64,000 nucleotides of DNA, taken from TMP-86 sp044226865 (GTDB taxonomy: Bacteria > Pseudomonadota > Gammaproteobacteria > Steroidobacterales > Steroidobacteraceae). The DNA lies in contig JBGAGE010000014.1 of NCBI GenBank assembly GCA_044226865.1, forward strand, positions 1 through 64,000, read 5' to 3'. Within the stretch, counting starts at the first letter, position 1; each line of letters begins with the position of its first letter. The notes beneath the pieces were generated by a model. It was given only the letters and a program-made list of their open reading frames with translations. It was not told the origin of the DNA and did no database searches. A program made the position numbers and the translations under genes. Shown in pieces: positions 33,652 to 42,694 of the stretch.

Positions 33652-34515
33652 TCATTCGCAGATGGAAAGCTGCGAAATTTTTGTAATTTCTGCAATCCGC
33701 CAATGTTCAATCGCCCAGCGCCAGCAGTCCTCGACGGACGCTTCCGACAGGTCGCGCGGCGGGTCCTGCCCCAACCATTGCAGAACCTGGAATACCTGCC
33801 GGCCGGGTCGAGCTTCATCCACTGCCACGCTGCGGCGGGACTTGGCCAGCTTGCTGCCATCGGGTTCCACCAGGACCGGCACGTGCGCGTAGCGCGGCGT
33901 GGGCAGGTGCAGCGCATGTTGGAGCTGGATCTGGCCTGCGGTGCTCGTGAGCAGGTCTGCGCCGCGCACCACATCGGTGATGCCTTGCGCCGCATCGTCC
34001 ACCACCACCGCCAGCATGTAGGCCGGAATTCCATCGCGCCGAAAGATCACGAAATCTCCTCCCTCTTTCGCGGGATTGGAGCACATGCGGCCCTGCACGC
34101 GGTCGGCGAATTCGATGATCTCATCGGTTGCCGCAAAGCGCACCGCGGCCGGTTCGGCCTTCGGTGGCGGGGTGCGCCGGCAGGTGCCGGGGTAGAGGGG
34201 ATGCGCCTGCAATTGCAGGCGTGAACACCGGCAGCGGAATGCGCGATCATCCTCCAGGAGCCGGCGCAGCGCGTCCTCATAGCATGGCAGGCGACGGCTC
34301 TGGTAGAGCACCTCACCGTCCCATTGCAGTCCGAAGCGCTCGAGGGTTCTTAGGATGCGATCGGCCGCGCCGGGAATTTCGCGTGGCTTGTCGAGATCTT
34401 CGATGCGCACCAACCAACGGCCCGCTTGAGCGCGTGCGTCGAGGAAGCTCGCTGCCGCCGCCAGCAGCGAGCCGAGGTGAAGATCACCGGTGGGCGAGGG
34501 CGCGAAACGCCCCAC
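33652..34515 (-). CDS. gluQ: Glutamyl-Q tRNA(Asp) synthetase
   Basis: This 287-residue paralogue of glutamyl-tRNA synthetase lacks the anticodon domain. It attaches glutamate to queuosine 34 of tRNA(Asp). The class I signature is GRFAPSPTGDLHLGSLLAA, and the KMSKS equivalent is SKLAKSRRS. The zinc site is visible as CRCSR and YPGTC. The first coding residues begin at a GTG; no earlier start codon is in frame after the dksA stop 11 bases upstream. It follows dksA as in E. coli, and queF, a queuosine biosynthesis gene, lies upstream of dksA. Confidence 0.95.
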   Translation of the reverse strand: MGRFAPSPTGDLHLGSLLAAAASFLDARAQAGRWLVRIEDLDKPREIPGAADRILRTLERFGLQWDGEVLYQSRRLPCYEDALRRLLEDDRAFRCRCSRLQLQAHPLYPGTCRRTPPPKAEPAAVRFAATDEIIEFADRVQGRMCSNPAKEGGDFVIFRRDGIPAYMLAVVVDDAAQGITDVVRGADLLTSTAGQIQLQHALHLPTPRYAHVPVLVEPDGSKLAKSRRSVAVDEARPGRQVFQVLQWLGQDPPRDLSEASVEDCWRWAIEHWRIAEITKISQLSICE

Positions 34516-34525
34516 GTAGCCGGCT

Positions 34526-35359
34526 TCAGCGATAGCGGTCGTCGCGGTCGCCGTACTGCTTTTCGCGGCGTTCGCGCCGTTCCTGCGCCTCCACCGACAA
34601 GGTGGCCACGGGACGGGCTTCCAGGCGCTTGATGCCGATTTCCTCGCCTGTTTCGAGGCAGTAGCCGTAGCTGCCGTCCTCGATGCGCTTCAGCGCCTCG
34701 TCGATCTTGCGGATCAGCTTGCGCTCACGGTCGCGCGTGCGCAGCTCGAGGCTGAATTCCTCTTCCTGCGTGGCGCGATCGTTGGGATCGGGGAAGTTCG
34801 CCGCCTCGTCCTTCATGTGCAGCACGGTGCGGTCCACCTCGACCATGAGGTCGCGCTTCCAGTTCTGCAGGATGCGGCCGAAATGCTCCAGCTGCTCCTT
34901 GTTCATGTACTGTTCGCCGCGCTTGGAGATGTACGGCTTGACGTTGCGCGGGCCGGCCAGGAGGCTGGCCGAGGAGGGGGCGTCGGCGTCGGCTTCCTCT
35001 TCCAGCGGCGCCGGGCGCGTGAACACCAGCGGACGCGGATCGAACTTGATGTTGGCCGACTTTTCTTCCGCGCTCTTGGGAGCCACGGACTTCGCCGCCT
35101 TCGCGGGCGCCGCCGGCGCCGGCACCGGCTTCACGGGTGCCGCCTTGGCCTTGGGCACGGCCTTCACGGCGGGAGTTTTCGCCGGCTCTTTTGCCGGCGC
35201 TTTGGCAATGGGTTTCGTCGCTTTCACTTTGACCTTGTGGGTTGAACTGGCTGCTGGGCGCGCGGCCTTCTTGGCCACCGATGTCTTGGGCGTGCCAGTC
35301 TTCTTCGCGGCGTTCTTTGCCGGTTTCTTGGCGACTTTGCTGGGCTTTTTCGTGGGCAT
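34526..35359 (-). CDS. dksA: DksA with Lys/Ala/Pro-rich N-terminal extension and C-T-S-A in place of the zinc cysteines
   Basis: This 277-residue RNA polymerase secondary-channel factor works with ppGpp on ribosomal and biosynthetic promoters. The last 140 residues match DksA. The coiled-coil tip keeps D191-x2-D194-x-A196 (DPNDRA), needed for function. The zinc-finger positions CxxC-x17-CxxC read C234, T237, S255 and A258, the pattern described for the zinc-independent DksA2 of Pseudomonas. The first 110 residues are a basic, histone H1-like extension of KPAK/KAPAK repeats, absent from E. coli DksA. The start is the ATG after GGAAG at eight bases; an upstream in-frame ATG runs through the promoter. 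It lies directly upstream of gluQ. Confidence 0.92.
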   Translation of the reverse strand: MPTKKPSKVAKKPAKNAAKKTGTPKTSVAKKAARPAASSTHKVKVKATKPIAKAPAKEPAKTPAVKAVPKAKAAPVKPVPAPAAPAKAAKSVAPKSAEEKSANIKFDPRPLVFTRPAPLEEEADADAPSSASLLAGPRNVKPYISKRGEQYMNKEQLEHFGRILQNWKRDLMVEVDRTVLHMKDEAANFPDPNDRATQEEEFSLELRTRDRERKLIRKIDEALKRIEDGSYGYCLETGEEIGIKRLEARPVATLSVEAQERRERREKQYGDRDDRYR

Positions 35360-35396
35360 ATGGATCTTCCCGCCACTATCCTTTCGAGAGCGCGCG

Positions 35397-35450
35397 ATTA
35401 TACCGACGCCGGGCAGGCTGTACAGGGTTGCAGCAAGGGCTGTGCAACCC
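35397..35450 (-). promoter_or_regulatory. dksA promoter and adjacent hairpin
   Basis: On the minus strand a perfect TATAAT (35397-35402) lies 16 bases from TGTACA (35419-35424), about 40 bases before the dksA start. Just upstream is a perfect 8-base inverted repeat, GGGTTGCA with TGCAACCC (35425-35450). It could end the queF transcript or bind a regulator of dksA. Confidence 0.5.
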
Positions 35451-35469
35451 ACTGACGGGAAAGGGTAAT

Positions 35470-35856
35470 TTAGGGCAGGTCCACGCGCGGCGCGGGGCTC
35501 CAGCCGGGCAATTTGTGTTCCACGATGACGCTGGTGTAGATGCCGCCGCGCACGTTGAATTTGGCCGTGAGGCGCATGAATCGCGGCGCCGTGATGCCGG
35601 CGAGCTTGCCGAGAATTTCATTGCTCACGGCCTCGTGGAATGCGCCGCGGTCGCGGAACGACCAGATATAGAGCTTCAATGACTTCAGTTCCACGCACAG
35701 CCGGTCGGGCACGTACTCGAGATCGAGAGTGGCGAAATCCGGCTGCCCCGTCTTCGGACACAGGCAGCTGAACTCGGGGATCGTCATGCGGATGGTGTAG
35801 TCGCGTTCGGGCGCGGGATTGGGGAAGGTTTCGAGTTGGGTGCTGGGTTGGGTCAC
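35470..35856 (-). CDS. queF: NADPH-dependent 7-cyano-7-deazaguanine reductase QueF (short type)
   Basis: This 128-residue unimodular (Bacillus-type) QueF reduces preQ0 to preQ1, a late step of queuosine synthesis. The catalytic Cys lies in SCLCPKTGQPDFATL (C33). The family signature ELKSLKLYIWSFRDRGAFHE includes the acidic residue that binds substrate, and the short length matches the unimodular subfamily. E. coli instead uses a long bimodular form. It is divergent from smc. Confidence 0.95.
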   Translation of the reverse strand: MTQPSTQLETFPNPAPERDYTIRMTIPEFSCLCPKTGQPDFATLDLEYVPDRLCVELKSLKLYIWSFRDRGAFHEAVSNEILGKLAGITAPRFMRLTAKFNVRGGIYTSVIVEHKLPGWSPAPRVDLP

Positions 35857-35871
35857 GGCGGCGATCGGGGG

Positions 35872-35899
35872 TTTACGAAAGTGGCGTTTACTTTACACT
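35872..35899 (+). promoter_or_regulatory. Candidate smc promoter
   Basis: TTTACG (35872-35877), a 16-base spacer and TACACT (35894-35899) lie in the divergent queF-smc gap. Each hexamer matches four of six consensus bases. Confidence 0.35.
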
Positions 35900-35951
35900 A
35901 ACTGGCTTGCCGCGCGTTCCGCGCCATTGAAACGAAGGTCCTCCAACGCCC

Positions 35952-38900
35952 ATGCGCCTAGTCAAACTGAAAATTGCCGGATTCAAGTCGTTCGTGGATC
36001 CCACCACCGTGACTTTTCCGAGCAGTCTCACCGGCGTGGTAGGCCCCAATGGTTGCGGCAAGTCGAACATCATCGACGCGGTGCGCTGGGTGATGGGCGA
36101 AATTTCCGCCAAGCACCTGCGCGGCGATTCCATGGCCGATGTCATCTTCAACGGCTCCTCCTCGCGCAAGCCGCTGGGCAGCGCCTCGGTCGAACTGGTG
36201 TTCGACAACAGCGAGGGCAAGATCGGCGGACAGTACGCCAGCTACAACGAAGTGGCGTTGCGCCGCATGGTGAGCCGCGACGGCCAGTCCGACTACTACA
36301 TCAACGGCATCAAGGTGCGGCGCAAGGACATCACCCAGCTGTTCCTCGGCACGGGGCTCGGTTCGCGCAGCTACGCCATCATCGAGCAAGGCATGATCTC
36401 GCGCATCATCGAGGCCAAGCCAGATGACCTGCGCGCCTTCCTGGAAGAGGCCGCCGGCATCTCGCGCTACAAGGAGCGCCGCCGTGAAACCGAAAGCCGC
36501 ATCTCCCACACGCGCGAGAACCTCGAGCGCCTGAACGACGTGCGCGAGGAAGTCGAGAAGCAGATCCGCCACCTGCAGCGCCAGGCGGCCACCGCGCGCC
36601 GCTACCAGGCGTTGAAGGAAGAGGAGCGCAAGCTGCATGCCGAACTCCTGGTGCTGCGCATGCAGTCGCTGGATGCCGAATCGGTGGCCATGGATGCGCA
36701 GGTGCAGGCCTGCGAAACCTCGCTGCAGTCGGTGCTCGCCGAACTGCGTGCGGTGGAAACCCAGATCGACCGCATCCGCATCGATCAATCCGCCAAGGGC
36801 GATGCGCTCGGCCTCATCCAGGGCCGCTATTACGAAGCCGGCGCGCAGGTCACGCGCATCGAGCAAAGCATCACGCATACGCGCGAACTGAGCCAGCGCC
36901 GCCAGGCCGAGCTCGCGCAATCCGAGCAGCAGCTGCAGGAATTGTCGCTGGTGGACGAGCGCGATCGCGCGCAGCTCGCCGAGCTCGCCGCACAGCTCGC
37001 GGAGATGCAACCGCAGAGCGAGGCCGCGCATGCGCTCGAGGACTCCACCTCGCAGGAGCGTGACCATGCGGAGCAGGCGCTGGCGCAGTGGCAGCAGGGC
37101 TGGGATCAGCATTCCTCGCAGCTTGCGCAGGCGCAGCGCGAAACGCAGGTGGAGCGCGCACGCATCGAGCAGCTCGAAAACCTCGAGAGGCGCCTGTTGG
37201 GCCAGCGCGAGCGAATCGAATCCGAACTCGAGTCGCTGCGCGGCCAACGGCCCGAGGTAGATCTCGAGACTCTCGCGGCGCGCGAGTCCGCGGCGCGCGA
37301 GTCCGGCCGCCAGGCCGAGCAGGAACTGCAGCAGCTGCTCGAGCAGCTGTCGCAGTCGCGCGAGCAGGAACGCCAGCGCACCGCCTCCCTCAATGCGTTG
37401 CGCACGCGCTGGCAGAATGCCAAGGGCTCGCAGGTGTCGATCGAGGCGCTGCAGCAGGCGGCGCTGGGCAAGGCCAGCGGCAAGGTGACGCAATGGCTGG
37501 CTTCGCAGGCGCTCGACCAGAAGCCGCGCCTGGCGCAGCAGCTGCGCGTGGAGCGCGGCTGGGAGCGCGCGGTCGAAACCGTGCTGGGATCTTATCTGCA
37601 GGCGGTTTGCGTGGATGGCCTGGATTCCGTTGCTGCCGTGCTCGACAGTTTCGATGGTGGCCATCTCGCCCTGGTGGTCAGTGGGCCGGCGTCCGCGGCG
37701 GCCCCGGGAGAATCACTGCTCGCCAAGGTGTCGGGGGCGACGGCGCTGCACGCCATGATGGCGCAGGTGCGCACCGCCGGCTCGCTGCGCGAGGCGTTGG
37801 AGCTGCGGCCGCGCCTGCAGGAAGGCGAGTCGGTGGTCACCCGCGACGGCATCTGGCTGGGACGCGATTGGCTGCGATTGTCGAAGGACCAGGACGCCAG
37901 CGCCGGCATCATCGAACGCGAGGAATCGCTGCGCGAGACGCGCGCGGAAGTGTCGCGCCTGGCGGAGGAATTGCAGGCGCTGGAGCGCGCGGTCGAGCAG
38001 TCGCGCGACTCCGTGCGCGATCTCGAGGACCGCCGCGAACAGCTGCAGCAGACCGTGAACCGGCTGCACCGCGAGCACGTCGACCAGCGCGCGCAGTTCG
38101 AAGCCGCGCAGGCGCGCTCGCGCGATGCGGCACGGCGGCTGGAAACGCTCTCCACGCAGCTCACCGACGTGCAGGGCGAGGTGGCGCAGGCGGACGAGCA
38201 ATTGCGCGCGGCGCGATCGCGCATGCAGTCCGCCATCGATTCGCTGGCCTCGCTCGAGCCCAAGCGGCAGGAATTGGAGGGCGAGCGCGACCGGTTGCGT
38301 GATGCGCTGAATGCCGCGCGCACGGCGGCGCAAGCGGCGCAGCAGCGTTCCCGCGAGATCGCGGTGCAGCTCGAATCACGCCGTTCCGCGCATGCCTCGC
38401 TGACCACCGCCCTGGAGCGCATCGAGCAGCAACTGCAGTCGGGGCGGCAGCGTCGTGACGACCTGGCCGCGCAGCTCGCGGACGGCGATGCGCCGCTCGT
38501 TCAATTGCAAGGGGAATTGGAGCAGGCGCTGCAGCATCGCGTCGAGGTGGAGGCGGAGCTGCGCGCGGCGCGCGTCGCCGTGGAGGAGCTCGACACCGAA
38601 CTGCGGGAGCGCGATGCGGTACGGGTGAGTGCGGAAGGCCAGCTCGAGCAGACCCGCGCTGCGATGGAAGCCGCGCGGCTGGCGGCCCAGCAGGTGCGCG
38701 TGCGCCGCGAGGGCCTGGTGGAGCAGTTCAGCGCGACCCGTTTCGAACTCGAGGCGGTCACCGCGCAGATGCCGGCGGAGGCGCAGATCGGCAACTGGGA
38801 AGCCCAGCTCAACGACACCACCGGCAAGATCGAGCGCCTCGGCCAGGTCAACCTGGCGGCCATCGACGAATTCAAGGAGCAGTCGGAGCGCAAGGAGTAC

Positions 38901-39452
38901 CTGGACCGTCAGCTCAAGGACCTTACCGACGCGCTGGAAATGCTCGAATCCGCCATGCGCAAGATCGACCGCGAGACGCGCACGCGTTTCCAGGACACCT
39001 TCGATCGGGTGAACGCGGGCCTGAAGGAAAAATTCCCGCGCCTGTTCGGTGGCGGACATGCCTACCTGGAGCTCGTGGGCGACGACTCGCTCGCGGCAGG
39101 GGTGTCGGTGATGGCGCGGCCGCCCGGCAAGCGCAATGCCACCATCAGCCAGCTGTCGGGTGGTGAGAAGGCATTGACCGCGGTGGCACTGGTATTCGCC
39201 ATTTTCGACCTGAACCCCGCGCCGTTCTGCCTGCTCGACGAGGTCGACGCGCCGCTGGATGAGAACAACGTGGGCCGCTTCTGCGACATCGTGCGCGAGA
39301 TGTCGCGTTCCGTGCAGTTCATCTTCATCACGCACAACAAGACCACGATGGAACTGGCTTCGCAGCTGGTCGGCGTCACCATGCATGAGCCCGGCGTGTC
39401 GCGCATGGTGGCGGTGGACGTGGATGAAGCGGTGCGCATGGCGGCAAGCTAG
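35952..39452 (+). CDS. smc: Chromosome segregation protein SMC
   Basis: This 1166-residue SMC ATPase is the core of the condensin complex with ScpA and ScpB, both encoded at 46.4-48.0 kb. The N-terminal head has the Walker A motif GPNGCGKS (31-38). Two long coiled-coil arms (about residues 165-500 and 665-1000) flank a hinge. The C-terminal head has the ABC signature LSGGEKALTAVALVFAIF and the Walker B motif FCLLDEVDAPLDENN. The start is supported by homology of MRLVKLKIAGFKSFVDPT; the ribosome-binding site is weak. The zipA start follows 12 bases later. Presence of SMC-ScpAB instead of MukBEF fits Xanthomonas/Pseudomonas-like groups. Confidence 0.97.
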   Translation: MRLVKLKIAGFKSFVDPTTVTFPSSLTGVVGPNGCGKSNIIDAVRWVMGEISAKHLRGDSMADVIFNGSSSRKPLGSASVELVFDNSEGKIGGQYASYNEVALRRMVSRDGQSDYYINGIKVRRKDITQLFLGTGLGSRSYAIIEQGMISRIIEAKPDDLRAFLEEAAGISRYKERRRETESRISHTRENLERLNDVREEVEKQIRHLQRQAATARRYQALKEEERKLHAELLVLRMQSLDAESVAMDAQVQACETSLQSVLAELRAVETQIDRIRIDQSAKGDALGLIQGRYYEAGAQVTRIEQSITHTRELSQRRQAELAQSEQQLQELSLVDERDRAQLAELAAQLAEMQPQSEAAHALEDSTSQERDHAEQALAQWQQGWDQHSSQLAQAQRETQVERARIEQLENLERRLLGQRERIESELESLRGQRPEVDLETLAARESAARESGRQAEQELQQLLEQLSQSREQERQRTASLNALRTRWQNAKGSQVSIEALQQAALGKASGKVTQWLASQALDQKPRLAQQLRVERGWERAVETVLGSYLQAVCVDGLDSVAAVLDSFDGGHLALVVSGPASAAAPGESLLAKVSGATALHAMMAQVRTAGSLREALELRPRLQEGESVVTRDGIWLGRDWLRLSKDQDASAGIIEREESLRETRAEVSRLAEELQALERAVEQSRDSVRDLEDRREQLQQTVNRLHREHVDQRAQFEAAQARSRDAARRLETLSTQLTDVQGEVAQADEQLRAARSRMQSAIDSLASLEPKRQELEGERDRLRDALNAARTAAQAAQQRSREIAVQLESRRSAHASLTTALERIEQQLQSGRQRRDDLAAQLADGDAPLVQLQGELEQALQHRVEVEAELRAARVAVEELDTELRERDAVRVSAEGQLEQTRAAMEAARLAAQQVRVRREGLVEQFSATRFELEAVTAQMPAEAQIGNWEAQLNDTTGKIERLGQVNLAAIDEFKEQSERKEYLDRQLKDLTDALEMLESAMRKIDRETRTRFQDTFDRVNAGLKEKFPRLFGGGHAYLELVGDDSLAAGVSVMARPPGKRNATISQLSGGEKALTAVALVFAIFDLNPAPFCLLDEVDAPLDENNVGRFCDIVREMSRSVQFIFITHNKTTMELASQLVGVTMHEPGVSRMVAVDVDEAVRMAAS

Positions 39453-39464
39453 AAGGTTGCGACC

Positions 39465-40664
39465 TTGCCCGAGTTTCGCTGGATTTTGCTGGGATTGGGG
39501 CTGTTGCTGCTGGCGGGCATCTGGTGGTCGGGCCGCCGCGCGGCGTCGCAGGCGAGGGGCTCCTCGAGCCTGCGCGATGCCGAGGCGGCCGCTTCACGCG
39601 AGGCCACGGGCGCTCGCCTGAGCATGCCGGAGCCGGAGCTTCCCGAACCGACGCTGCCCGTCACCTTCTCCGGAGCTGCGCCACGCGAACCAGCGATATC
39701 CCCGTACGAACCCCTGCGCATCCGCAGTGGCGCGGGTGTTGCCGGCGATCGGGCGATGTCCATTCCGGTGCTCGAGCACCCGCACGAAGACTCGGGTGTC
39801 GTGCAGTTGGATGACGTGGACCTGCTGCGCAATGAGCAGGCGGATCATTTCCGCGCGGAGCCCCTGCATGCCGATCCGCCGCGCCACGATCCTGTGGAAA
39901 TATCGCTGGAAGGCGAACCTGCCGAGATCGCGCCGGATCTGGCCGACACCACCGATATGATCATGCCGGCGCCAGCACCTGCGCCGGCTGCGCCGCCTGT
40001 TCCTGCCTTCGCGCCCGAGCCTGCGCCGGCCCCCATCCCTGCCACCGCAACCGGTCCTGCGCCCGCACCCGCGATCACCGCATCGGCGCGCCCGGTGGAA
40101 ACCGCCGCCCCCGCAACGCCGGAGTCACACCTGCGCAGCGGCCGGTTCGGGCGTGCGCGCGAAACGCGGCCGGCGCCACGCACGGACACCAGCGGTCGCT
40201 TTGCCCGCGTCAAGCCCGAGGGTCCGAAGCCCATCGAATTGCAGAAGATCATCACCCTGCGCGTGCTGTGCATGACGGAGGGCGGTTGGCCCGGTGAGGA
40301 TGTGGCTGCGGCGCTGGTCGGGTCCGACCTGGTTCATGGCCGCTTCGGCGTGTTCCACCGGCTGCATGCGGATGGCCGCTCCGTGCTCTACGTGGCGAGC
40401 CTGGTGGAGCCGGGGAGCTTCGATCCGGCGCTCATGCCCGAGCAGCGTTTTCCAGGATTGAGCATTTTCGCCGTGCTGCCGGGACCGCTGGAGCCGGTCG
40501 CGACGATGGACCTGCTCTACGGCACGGCACGCCAGCTGGCCACCGACCTCGCCGGCATGATGCAGGACGAGCAGGGTAATCCGCTTTCGCCGCAACGCGC
40601 CGGGCAGCTGCGCGAGGAGGTCGTGATCTTCCAGCACCAGCTGCAGGCGGCTTCGGCGCCGTGA
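39465..40664 (+). CDS. zipA: Cell division protein ZipA
   Basis: This 399-residue inner-membrane protein tethers FtsZ at midcell. It has one N-terminal membrane segment (WILLGLGLLLLAGIWW), a long Pro/Ala-rich linker (about residues 30-250) and the C-terminal FtsZ-binding domain from about residue 256 (PIELQKIITLRVLCM). The domain holds the characteristic GRFGVFHR and PGLSIFAVLPGP segments. It uses a TTG start preceded by AAGG; no better start codon precedes the membrane segment. It lies between smc and ligA, overlapping ligA by GTGA. Confidence 0.92.
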   Translation: MPEFRWILLGLGLLLLAGIWWSGRRAASQARGSSSLRDAEAAASREATGARLSMPEPELPEPTLPVTFSGAAPREPAISPYEPLRIRSGAGVAGDRAMSIPVLEHPHEDSGVVQLDDVDLLRNEQADHFRAEPLHADPPRHDPVEISLEGEPAEIAPDLADTTDMIMPAPAPAPAAPPVPAFAPEPAPAPIPATATGPAPAPAITASARPVETAAPATPESHLRSGRFGRARETRPAPRTDTSGRFARVKPEGPKPIELQKIITLRVLCMTEGGWPGEDVAAALVGSDLVHGRFGVFHRLHADGRSVLYVASLVEPGSFDPALMPEQRFPGLSIFAVLPGPLEPVATMDLLYGTARQLATDLAGMMQDEQGNPLSPQRAGQLREEVVIFQHQLQAASAP

Positions 40665-42694
40665 GCCCGAAGCGGGCCGAGTCCGCGGCGGCCAAGGTGG
40701 AATCCTTGCGCGAGCTGCTGCATCGCTACAATCACGCTTATCACGCGTTGGATGCTCCCGAGGTGTCCGATGCGCAGTACGACTCCCTGCTCGAACAGCT
40801 GCGGGTGCTCGAGCAACAGCACCCCGACCTGATCACCCCCGATTCGCCCACGCAACGCGTCGGCGCGGCTCCCCTGGCCGCTTTTGGCGCCGTGCGTCAC
40901 CGCCTGCCGATGCTCTCGCTCGACAACGCCTTCAGCGAAGAGGTGGTACGCGATTTCGACCGGCGGGTGAATGAGCGGCTGGGCATCACCGGTCCGGTTC
41001 GATACTCGGCCGAGCCCAAGCTCGACGGCCTTGCGGTGAGCGCCACGTACGAGGACGGGCGATTCGTACGCGGCGCGACCCGCGGCGATGGCGAAACCGG
41101 CGAGGACATCACCCAGAACCTGCGCACCATCGCGGCGCTCCCCTTGAAGCTGCGCGGCAGCGGACATCCACGCGTGCTGGAAGTGCGCGGCGAGGTGTTC
41201 ATGCCCAAGGCGCGCTTCGAGAAATTCAACACGGCGGCGGCGGCGCGCGGCGAGAAGACTTTTGTCAATCCGCGCAACGCGGCCGCGGGGAGCCTGCGGC
41301 AATTGGATGCACGCATCACGGCGCAGCGGCCATTGGACATCTTCATCTACGGCACGGGCCATGTGGAGGAGGGGGAGCTGCCGCAGACGCATGGCGAGAC
41401 GCTGCAATCCTTGCGCAGCTGGGGCTTCAAGATCTGCCCGGAATCGCGCATCGTCGATTCCATCGAGGAATGCCTGCGATTCTTCGCCGACATCGGTGCG
41501 CGCCGCGAGGCGCTGCCTTACCAGATCGACGGCGTGGTCTACAAGGTCGATGACTTCGAGTTGCGGCGGCGCCTGGGCTTCGTGGCGCGCGCGCCGCGCT
41601 GGGCCATCGCCCACAAGTTCCCCGCGGAAGAAGAGACCACGGTGGTGCGCGAGATCGAATTCCAGGTGGGACGCACCGGCGCGCTCACGCCGGTGGCGAG
41701 GCTTCAGCCGGTGTTCGTCGGCGGTGTCACCGTCAGCAATGCCACCCTGCACAACATGGACGAGGTGGAACGCAAGGACGTGCGCGTCGGCGACACGGTC
41801 GTGGTGCGTCGCGCGGGCGATGTGATTCCGGAAGTGGTGCGCGTGTTGTTGGAGACGCGGCCCGCGGGCACCCACCCCTTGCAATTGCCCTCATCCTGCC
41901 CGGTGTGCGGCTCCCCGGTAGTGCGCGACGAGGATGCCGCCGTCGCCCGTTGCACCGGTGGCAGGACCTGCCCGGCGCAGCGCAGCGAGGAGATCAAGCA
42001 TTTTGCCTCGCGCCGCGCGCTCGACATCCAGGGCCTGGGCGACAAGCTCATCGAGCAGCTGTGCGCCACGGGCCTCGTGAAGTCGGCCGCGGACCTGTGG
42101 GACCTGAAGGCGGAGCAGCTCGGGGAGCTGGAGCGCATGGGCGAGAAATCGGCGCACAAGCTAATCGGCGCCATCGCCGCGGCGCGCGCCACGACGCTGC
42201 CGCGCTTCCTGTATTCATTGGGGATACGCGACGTGGGCGAGGCCACGGCGCTGGCCCTGGCGCAGCATTTCGCGAGCCTGCCGGCGCTGCAGGAGGCCGA
42301 TGAGGCCGCCGTCCAATTGGTCCCGGATGTGGGTCCGGTGGTGGCCCGCCATGTGGTGGCGTGGTTTGCGCAGGAGGAAAACCGGCGCTTGATCGAACGG
42401 CTGCTGGCGGCCGGCGTGCACTGGCCGGCCGTGACACGCGCAAGTCACGCCGGTGCGCTGACCGGCAAGACCTTCGTGCTGACGGGTACCTTGAGCAGCA
42501 TGACGCGCGAGCAGGCGCAGGCGGCGCTGCAGGAAGCCGGAGCCAAGGTGTCGGGTAGCGTGTCGGCCAAGACCAGTTACGTGGTGGCCGGTGCGGATGC
42601 GGGATCGAAGCTCAAGAAAGCCCAGGATCTCGGAGTGCCGGTCCTGGACGAACCGGCACTCCTCGAATTGATCAGGACTTCTTCTCGATCTTAG
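40661..42694 (+). CDS. ligA: NAD+-dependent DNA ligase LigA
   Basis: This 677-residue replicative DNA ligase seals nicks using NAD+. The adenylated Lys is K120 in AEPKLDG. The OB fold, a four-cysteine zinc finger (CPVC, then ARC and TCPAQ), helix-hairpin-helix repeats and a C-terminal BRCT domain (LTGKTFVLTGTLSSMTREQA) appear in the expected order. The GTG start overlaps the zipA stop (GTGA). The last 23 bases overlap the convergent parvulin gene. Confidence 0.97.
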   Translation: MSPKRAESAAAKVESLRELLHRYNHAYHALDAPEVSDAQYDSLLEQLRVLEQQHPDLITPDSPTQRVGAAPLAAFGAVRHRLPMLSLDNAFSEEVVRDFDRRVNERLGITGPVRYSAEPKLDGLAVSATYEDGRFVRGATRGDGETGEDITQNLRTIAALPLKLRGSGHPRVLEVRGEVFMPKARFEKFNTAAAARGEKTFVNPRNAAAGSLRQLDARITAQRPLDIFIYGTGHVEEGELPQTHGETLQSLRSWGFKICPESRIVDSIEECLRFFADIGARREALPYQIDGVVYKVDDFELRRRLGFVARAPRWAIAHKFPAEEETTVVREIEFQVGRTGALTPVARLQPVFVGGVTVSNATLHNMDEVERKDVRVGDTVVVRRAGDVIPEVVRVLLETRPAGTHPLQLPSSCPVCGSPVVRDEDAAVARCTGGRTCPAQRSEEIKHFASRRALDIQGLGDKLIEQLCATGLVKSAADLWDLKAEQLGELERMGEKSAHKLIGAIAAARATTLPRFLYSLGIRDVGEATALALAQHFASLPALQEADEAAVQLVPDVGPVVARHVVAWFAQEENRRLIERLLAAGVHWPAVTRASHAGALTGKTFVLTGTLSSMTREQAQAALQEAGAKVSGSVSAKTSYVVAGADAGSKLKKAQDLGVPVLDEPALLELIRTSSRS

